The position numbers were made by a program, and so were the translations under genes. The notes under the pieces were generated by a model that worked only from the letters and a program-made list of their open reading frames with translations, was not told where the DNA came from and searched no databases. Below are positions 33,402 through 38,420 of a stretch of 38,420 nucleotides of DNA, one piece after another (positions within the stretch are counted from its first letter, which is position 1; each line of letters opens with the position of its first letter). This DNA comes from JBIQJD01 sp044507695 (GTDB taxonomy: Bacteria > Bacteroidota > Ignavibacteria > Ignavibacteriales > Ignavibacteriaceae): positions 1-38,420 of the forward strand of contig JBIQJD010000022.1 of assembly GCA_044507695.1 (NCBI GenBank), read 5' to 3'.

Positions 33402-34028
33402 ATGAAAAGAGTTTTTACTGGTTCCCTTATACTGTTTTGTTTTCTTTTCTTTTCAGGTGCAAACTTAGCACAGGTTAAAATTGGACCAAGGTTAACAGGC
33501 AATCTTAACATTTACAATCAAAAAGGTCTTACCGGCACATGGAACGGAATAGGTATTGGTATTGGCGGAACTGTGGATGTTAGTTTCAGCCGCACTCTTG
33601 GCTTAATAACCAACCTTACTTTTTTTGATATGAGGGGATTTTCAAATTCTACTACAGCAAATAATGTAACATCAGAAAACTCATTAACACTTTCTTACAT
33701 AAGCATTGATCCTCTTTTCAAGGCTGAATTCAGCGGATTTTATATGGTTGGCGGACCCTCCTTAGGAATTAAAATAAGCTCAAGCGGTGAAAGAACACAG
33801 ACAGCAGCAGGTCAGGCTCCTCAAGTTCAAACTCTTGATCTAGATACAAAATCTGTAAGATTTGATTTGGCAGCAGGTACCGGATATAATTTTATGTTAT
33901 CACCTGGCATGTACCTTGGAACTGATTTCATGGTTTATATTCCTGTTACCGATACATATAATTTCCCTGGTTTAAGCAATAGTGTTCTCTCCTTAAAATT
34001 AGGCGCCTCTCTTAAGTTCAGCCTTTAA
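33402..34028 (+). CDS. Outer-membrane beta-barrel protein
   Basis: 208 aa with a signal peptide ending near LAQVKIG. The mature part alternates amphipathic strands and turns typical of small PorT/OmpX-like barrels: KIGPRLTGNLNIY, GIGGTVDVSFSRTLGLITNLTFF, SYISIDPLFKAEFSGFYMVGGPSLGIKI, FDLAAGTGYNF and a last strand LSLKLGASLKFSL that ends in Phe-Ser-Leu. It is placed in the outer membrane by inference. AGGAG precedes the ATG. A polyglycine lipoprotein gene follows after 64 bp, probably on the same transcript. Confidence 0.82.
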   Translation: MKRVFTGSLILFCFLFFSGANLAQVKIGPRLTGNLNIYNQKGLTGTWNGIGIGIGGTVDVSFSRTLGLITNLTFFDMRGFSNSTTANNVTSENSLTLSYISIDPLFKAEFSGFYMVGGPSLGIKISSSGERTQTAAGQAPQVQTLDLDTKSVRFDLAAGTGYNFMLSPGMYLGTDFMVYIPVTDTYNFPGLSNSVLSLKLGASLKFSL

Positions 34029-34092
34029 TTAATAATGGGAAGATAAATCAACTTTAATTTGTTACGTGTGCTAAAATATTTCAGGAGGTCCT

Positions 34093-34515
34093 ATGAAAAA
34101 ATGGTTCTATGTGTTATTAGCATCTTTTTCGTTCCTCTATTTTGGCTGTGATAATGATAGCGGCGGCAGCGCAGGTACCGATCCATTTGGCGGAGGCGGG
34201 GGCGGTGGTGGAACCGGCGGTGTTACTTTTACTGTAAGTCTTGAACAGGGAAATCAGGGCGGCGTTTATTTCAATTTTAAGCCTAATCAAAATGTTACAG
34301 CTACAAATATGACTCTCAGCCTCCCGGCACAAAATTTTACTGATAATATTACCAATCCAAATCCGAATGAAGTTTATACCAACGCCCAAGGATTTAGTGT
34401 CGGAGAATATACAGGTGTTGCTACAGGTCAGCAATGGGTATTTAATATTCAGGGAAAAATTGGCAGCTCAACAGGAACTCCGTATAATGTTACAATAAAT
34501 TTTACAGTACCGTAA
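34093..34515 (+). CDS. Lipoprotein with polyglycine linker
   Basis: 140 aa. The lipobox LYFGC (Cys19) is followed by a Gly/Ser-rich spacer that includes eight consecutive Gly residues (around 34-41), then a compact beta-sandwich-like domain (VTFTVSLEQGNQGGVYFNF to TINFTVP) rich in Asn and Thr. The layout is a membrane-anchored, flexible tether carrying one small immunoglobulin-like or adhesive domain. No family was recognised. A very strong ribosome site AGGAGG precedes the ATG and a good terminator follows. Confidence 0.78.
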   Translation: MKKWFYVLLASFSFLYFGCDNDSGGSAGTDPFGGGGGGGGTGGVTFTVSLEQGNQGGVYFNFKPNQNVTATNMTLSLPAQNFTDNITNPNPNEVYTNAQGFSVGEYTGVATGQQWVFNIQGKIGSSTGTPYNVTINFTVP

Positions 34516-34540
34516 ATTATTAAAGAGTTTTACCAGTTAG

Positions 34541-34569
34541 ATGCCAGGCATTACCTGGCATTTTTTTTT
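34541..34569 (+). terminator. Rho-independent terminator after the polyglycine lipoprotein gene
   Basis: The perfect 8-bp stem ATGCCAGG (34541-34548) / CCTGGCAT (34554-34561) has a 5-base loop and is followed by an unbroken T tract to 34569. It ends the barrel-lipoprotein transcript before the subtilisin gene. Confidence 0.92.
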
Positions 34570-34703
34570 ACTTAATTTTTTTCAGTATGATAAAATGGTT
34601 GATAATACCTTTACAAATATTAATTATGCTGCTGTTGCTTTAATCATCATCTATTTATAACATTTTACCAGAGATATTTTTTAAAACATTATCATCAGGC
34701 TAT

Positions 34704-37574
34704 ATGAAAAATCAAAACATTCTTTACTGCCTTGCAATTTTATTTTTTTTGATTTCCTCAATGGTATCAGCACAGCCATTAAATAAAGTAGTTGAAAAGG
34801 GTAATCTTGTTTATCTTGATAAAACAATTGTAATAAAACTGAAAGAAAACCCTTCACGTGGACCAAACAAATCAATCAATCTAACTTCTGCATTAGCAAA
34901 AAAACTTGCACCGTTTAGAGTAAAGTCAGCAAAAAGTTTTCTGCCGGTTCAAACAAAAAGTGAATCTTCTTTAAACAGAATTATTACACTGGAATATGAG
35001 AATGATATCGATCCGATGGTGCTTGCAGCAAAATTAAAAAACATAGATGAGATTGAATGGGCTGAACCAAGATTTCTTCGCTCAATAAATTTTACTCCAA
35101 ATGATCCATTGATCGGGAATCAATATAATCTTACAAAGATAAACGCATTCCAGGCATGGGATATTTCTAAAGGTGATTCCTCCATTATTATTGCAATTAT
35201 AGACAGCGGCGTTGATTGGGATCATCCTGATCTTGCCTCTAAAATCTGGATAAACAAAAATGAAATTCCCGGCAACGGAATTGATGATGATAACAACGGA
35301 TATGTTGATGATATCCGCGGCTGGGATTTTGGCGGGATTGATGGAACACCGGATAATGATCCAATGGAAGACAGACCTGATCACGGAACTTTTGTTGCAG
35401 GCGTTTCTGCCGCTTCAACAGATAACGGAACCGGAATTGCCGCAATCGGATTTAACAGCAAAATTATGCCTGTTAAAACTTCCCAGGATAATTTTAGAAA
35501 TATTTTTAATCTACCCTACATTGTTTATGGTTATGAAGGAATTGTTTATGCTGCAGATAATGGTGCAAGAGTTATTAATTGCAGTTTTGGCGGTGCGGGC
35601 TTTTCAATTCTTGAACAGGAAGTAATTAACTATGCAATAAGCAAAAATGCTTTGGTAGTTGCTGCTGCAGGAAATGATAATTTACCCGATTCTTTTTATC
35701 CGGCATCATACGCAGGTGTTCTTTCAGTTGCATCAACAAACCAGGGCGATATGAAATCATCTTTTTCAAATTACGGCTCAACTGTTGATGTTTCTGCTCC
35801 AGGATCCGGAATATATTCTACATGGCAGAATGATACTTACAGGTACGGAGACGGAACATCTTTTTCCTCTCCGCTGACAGCAGGACTTGCAGCTCTTGTT
35901 GCTGCTCATTTTCCTTTGTACTCACCAGAACAAGTTGCAGAACAGATTCGTGTGAATACTGATAATATAAATTCATTGAATCCTAATTATATAAATCAGC
36001 TTGGAAGCGGAAGAATAAATGCATTTAAAGCGTTAAGCAATACAAATTCAATTTCTGTTAGAGCAGTTGAATATGAATTTTCGGATGAGGCACCGGGAGG
36101 AAACGGAAACGGTATCTTACAGTCTGGTGAGACAATCTCACTTGGTGTAAAATTTATAAACTATCTGAATCCCACTTCAAATCTAACCATTACTTTAGAA
36201 AGTCATAATTCAAATGCAGTAGTTCAAAACGGAACATTTACTGTTGGCTCTGCTGCAACATTGGATTCATTTGACAATTATTCAGCAAAATTTACCATCG
36301 GTCTTTCTTCAAATACTCCGCAGAATGCAAGACTGCTTTTCACTCTTAATTTCAATGATGGAAACTATGTGGATTTTCAAACCATTGAAACAACTGCTAA
36401 TCCAACATATTCAACTCAATCAGGCGGAGATGTTGCATTAACAATAACAAGCAAAGGTGCACTTGCATTTAATGATTATTCAACAAATATAAACGGCAAA
36501 GGATTCCGTTATCTTGATGGCGGAAATTTATTATTTGAAGGCGCATTAATTCTGGGAACTTCTCCTTCAAATATTTCTGATGCTGCAAGAGGTGCTGATC
36601 AATCAACACAAAACAAAGATTTTACTGTTGTTGAACCTTTTGTTTTAAATGTACCCGGATCGGTTGCTGATCAGCAAGGCAGTACGGTGTTTAATGATGA
36701 TGGTGCACAGAACAGCAAGCTTGGTGTTTCAGTTAAACTTAATTCTTATACTTTTTCTGTTGAACCACACAGAAACTACATCATCCTTCAATATGAAATA
36801 ACAAACACCGGAAGTTCCGCAATTGATAATCTTTATGCGGGAATTTTTCTTGATTGGGATTTAATTGATGGAAGCGGTCTTGATGATTTTACAGCTTTTG
36901 ATGATGAAGGTAAACTGGCTTATGTTTATAATACAAGCGGAACGCCAAATACTTATACCGGATCAGCATTGATTTCTTCTGATAATTACGGATTTTATGC
37001 TATACTAAATCCGGGCGGAGATGGTGGATTTCAGATTTATGATGGATTTAATGATTCAGAAAAATGGCAGGCAATTTCCGGCGGAATTTCAAAACAGCAG
37101 GCCGGATCAGGTGATATTTCACATGTAATTTCCGGCGGGCCATTCAATATTCCCGCAGGTGAATCTGTTAAAGTTGCTTTTGCCATTGCCGCTGCTCCTG
37201 ATCTTAACGGAATACGGAATGCAATTTCAAATGCGCGGAATAAATATCAATCATTAATTACATCCGTGGATAACAATGAAGAAATTCCTTTTGAATATTC
37301 TCTATCTCAGAATTATCCAAATCCTTTCAATCCCAAAACAACGATCAGTTACAGCTTGGCAGAAAGCGGCAGTGTATCTTTAAAAATATTTGATATCCTC
37401 GGTAATGAAATCGCTTCACTGGTTAATGAAGAACAAAATGCCGGAAAATATGAAGTTGAATTTGATTCAAATAACCTGACTGCAGGAAAGCATGGTTTAT
37501 CATCTGGAATTTATTTCTATACATTAACCGCAGGCAATTATATACAAACAAAAAAATTAATTCTGCTCAAATAG
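34704..37574 (+). CDS. T9SS-sorted subtilisin-family (S8) serine peptidase
   Basis: Signal peptide (cleavage near VSAQP), then a prodomain (~25-130) and the S8 catalytic domain with D167 (AIIDSGVDWDHPDL), H227 (PDHGTFVAGV) and S386 (GTSFSSPLTAGLAAL). The oxyanion Asn is in VAAAGNDN. Residues ~445-860 form beta-sandwich domains. The last ~85 residues are a T9SS type A sorting domain (NYPNPFNPKTTISYSL, SLKIFDILGNEIASLVNE, KKLILLK). It contains a small extra segment (TAGKHG) before LSSGIYFYTL. It should be exported through the Sec and type IX systems and displayed or released at the cell surface. The ribosome site is weak. Confidence 0.96.
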   Translation: MKNQNILYCLAILFFLISSMVSAQPLNKVVEKGNLVYLDKTIVIKLKENPSRGPNKSINLTSALAKKLAPFRVKSAKSFLPVQTKSESSLNRIITLEYENDIDPMVLAAKLKNIDEIEWAEPRFLRSINFTPNDPLIGNQYNLTKINAFQAWDISKGDSSIIIAIIDSGVDWDHPDLASKIWINKNEIPGNGIDDDNNGYVDDIRGWDFGGIDGTPDNDPMEDRPDHGTFVAGVSAASTDNGTGIAAIGFNSKIMPVKTSQDNFRNIFNLPYIVYGYEGIVYAADNGARVINCSFGGAGFSILEQEVINYAISKNALVVAAAGNDNLPDSFYPASYAGVLSVASTNQGDMKSSFSNYGSTVDVSAPGSGIYSTWQNDTYRYGDGTSFSSPLTAGLAALVAAHFPLYSPEQVAEQIRVNTDNINSLNPNYINQLGSGRINAFKALSNTNSISVRAVEYEFSDEAPGGNGNGILQSGETISLGVKFINYLNPTSNLTITLESHNSNAVVQNGTFTVGSAATLDSFDNYSAKFTIGLSSNTPQNARLLFTLNFNDGNYVDFQTIETTANPTYSTQSGGDVALTITSKGALAFNDYSTNINGKGFRYLDGGNLLFEGALILGTSPSNISDAARGADQSTQNKDFTVVEPFVLNVPGSVADQQGSTVFNDDGAQNSKLGVSVKLNSYTFSVEPHRNYIILQYEITNTGSSAIDNLYAGIFLDWDLIDGSGLDDFTAFDDEGKLAYVYNTSGTPNTYTGSALISSDNYGFYAILNPGGDGGFQIYDGFNDSEKWQAISGGISKQQAGSGDISHVISGGPFNIPAGESVKVAFAIAAAPDLNGIRNAISNARNKYQSLITSVDNNEEIPFEYSLSQNYPNPFNPKTTISYSLAESGSVSLKIFDILGNEIASLVNEEQNAGKYEVEFDSNNLTAGKHGLSSGIYFYTLTAGNYIQTKKLILLK

Positions 37575-37602
37575 TACTGATATTTAATATAAGGGTGGTT
37601 AA

Positions 37603-38406
37603 ATGAAAAAGCTGATTTTATTTTTGCTGGCTATTTTTTCCACATCCCAAATTACTTTTTCTCAAAATCCGGTTTGGATTGTTAAGACACAAGATAACTC
37701 CGATCTGCCAAATCGTACTTTAAGTGAAATTACTATTGATAAAAATGATATCATCTGGATAACTGCAGATTCAATCGTTATAAAATATGATTGGAATAAT
37801 TGGGAAGTAATTGATCCTGCTGATCCTGCTGATTACAATTATATTAAAATTACTAAAGGTGGTGATGGAAATGTTTATCTGTGCAGTTCCATATTTTATG
37901 ATAGTTTGAAAATCTACAATGTTAGTTCATCACCATGGGAAAAACACCTTCTTGAATTAAATAATCCTTCCCTTATTCCTATTTATATTTCATGCCTTGC
38001 GCCTTCAAGAGATGGAGGAATCTGGATTGTGTACAACGTGGGCGGGTTATCTCCGTGGGAAACTCTGCTAAAATTAAATAACGGAATCTGGTCGGCTTTT
38101 CCACGCCAAATAACGGTTGCAAAATTAATTGAAGAAGATCTTGAAGGAAATCTCTGGCATCCCAATTTTTTCCCTGGTGGAGGTGTTAATAAGGTTGAAG
38201 CGGATAGTTCATACAATTTCTCATATCAAAATATTCCGTTAACACATGGCGCTGTTTCAACTATTGAAACAGATCTTGCAGGAAATATCTGGATGAATTG
38301 GCAGCCTGTACCGGTAGATGATGTTGTTAAATGGCTTGTTAAATTTGATGGGAATACCTGGACAGTTGTATTGGTTCAGCGGAAAAAGGAATTTCAGGTT
38401 AGTTAA
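37603..38406 (+). CDS. Exported propeller-like protein, possibly cut short
   Basis: 267 aa with a signal peptide ending near TFSQNP. The mature chain has recurring (I/L)W strands of the two-component-regulator-propeller kind (NDIIWITADSIVIKYD, DGGIWIVYN, EGNLWHPNFF, AGNIWMNWQ, FDGNTWTV), spaced about 45-55 residues. Proteins of this type in related bacteria are often longer and end in a T9SS domain, which is absent here. The end, VLVQRKKEFQVS, does not continue the repeat pattern, so a frameshift near 38360-38380 is possible. It is 28 bp after the S8 gene with AAGGGTGG as ribosome site and is probably in the same operon. Confidence 0.75.
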   Translation: MKKLILFLLAIFSTSQITFSQNPVWIVKTQDNSDLPNRTLSEITIDKNDIIWITADSIVIKYDWNNWEVIDPADPADYNYIKITKGGDGNVYLCSSIFYDSLKIYNVSSSPWEKHLLELNNPSLIPIYISCLAPSRDGGIWIVYNVGGLSPWETLLKLNNGIWSAFPRQITVAKLIEEDLEGNLWHPNFFPGGGVNKVEADSSYNFSYQNIPLTHGAVSTIETDLAGNIWMNWQPVPVDDVVKWLVKFDGNTWTVVLVQRKKEFQVS

Positions 38407-38420
38407 GTAAGGTAGATTAA

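Noticed and set aside
34188..34222. G-rich tract as a regulatory G-quadruplex
   Set aside because: It encodes the polyglycine linker of the lipoprotein, which is enough to explain the base composition.

Overview
The window looks like chromosomal DNA of an Ignavibacteria-type member of the Bacteroidota/Chlorobi group. It is AT-rich. Two proteins end in (or are followed by) a type IX secretion (T9SS) C-terminal sorting domain of the NYPNPFNPxTTI kind. Many products are lipoproteins or periplasmic enzymes, and several genes have purine-rich Shine-Dalgarno sites. The taxonomic placement is inferred from these protein styles, not from a marker gene. No rRNA, tRNA, CRISPR array, insertion sequence or phage gene was recognised.

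Layout. 1-2633: 3' part of a large secreted beta-helix protein whose T9SS sorting domain lies behind an in-frame TAG. 2767-10528 (minus strand): an M49 dipeptidyl-peptidase III-like lipoprotein, an L,D-transpeptidase, a HAD phosphatase and a two-gene M16 peptidase pair. The gaps here hold a cluster of palindromic repeats (4964-5227), an 8-bp phased tandem repeat (6301-6364) and a pair of inverted palindromes (7064-7112). 10695-12831 (plus): an F420/NADP-oxidoreductase-like protein and a beta-CASP RNase-like MBL protein. 12851-13249 (minus): a small exported protein. 13413-16279 (plus): GAF protein, MFS transporter, nitroreductase and an AlaX-type editing protein. 16478-18424 (plus): class A penicillin-binding protein, convergent with an M64 peptidase (18468-19943).

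20135-25078 (plus) is the most coherent block. It holds a periplasmic FKBP-TPR isomerase, a sensor histidine kinase, an OmpR-type response regulator, an exported protein made of two GH2-like jelly-roll modules, and an exported HEAT-repeat protein. The last two genes carry the same extended DNA element at the same distance from their start codons. This suggests that both are targets of one regulator, most simply the adjacent one. I did not recognise this as a described system.

25143-29442 holds a WG-repeat protein, an RsbRD_N-like protein, a DinB/YfiT-like protein, MsrA, a DUF2269-like membrane protein and a coiled-coil lipoprotein. 29679-33207 (plus): Mut7-C RNase-fold protein, membrane metallophosphoesterase and HemL. 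33402-38406 (plus): an outer-membrane barrel, a glycine-linker lipoprotein, a T9SS-sorted subtilisin and a propeller-like exported protein, probably a cell-surface cluster.

Much of the window concerns the envelope: peptidoglycan synthesis and cross-linking (PBP, L,D-transpeptidase), periplasmic folding and proteolysis (FKBP, M16, M49, M64, S8, MsrA) and surface display by T9SS.
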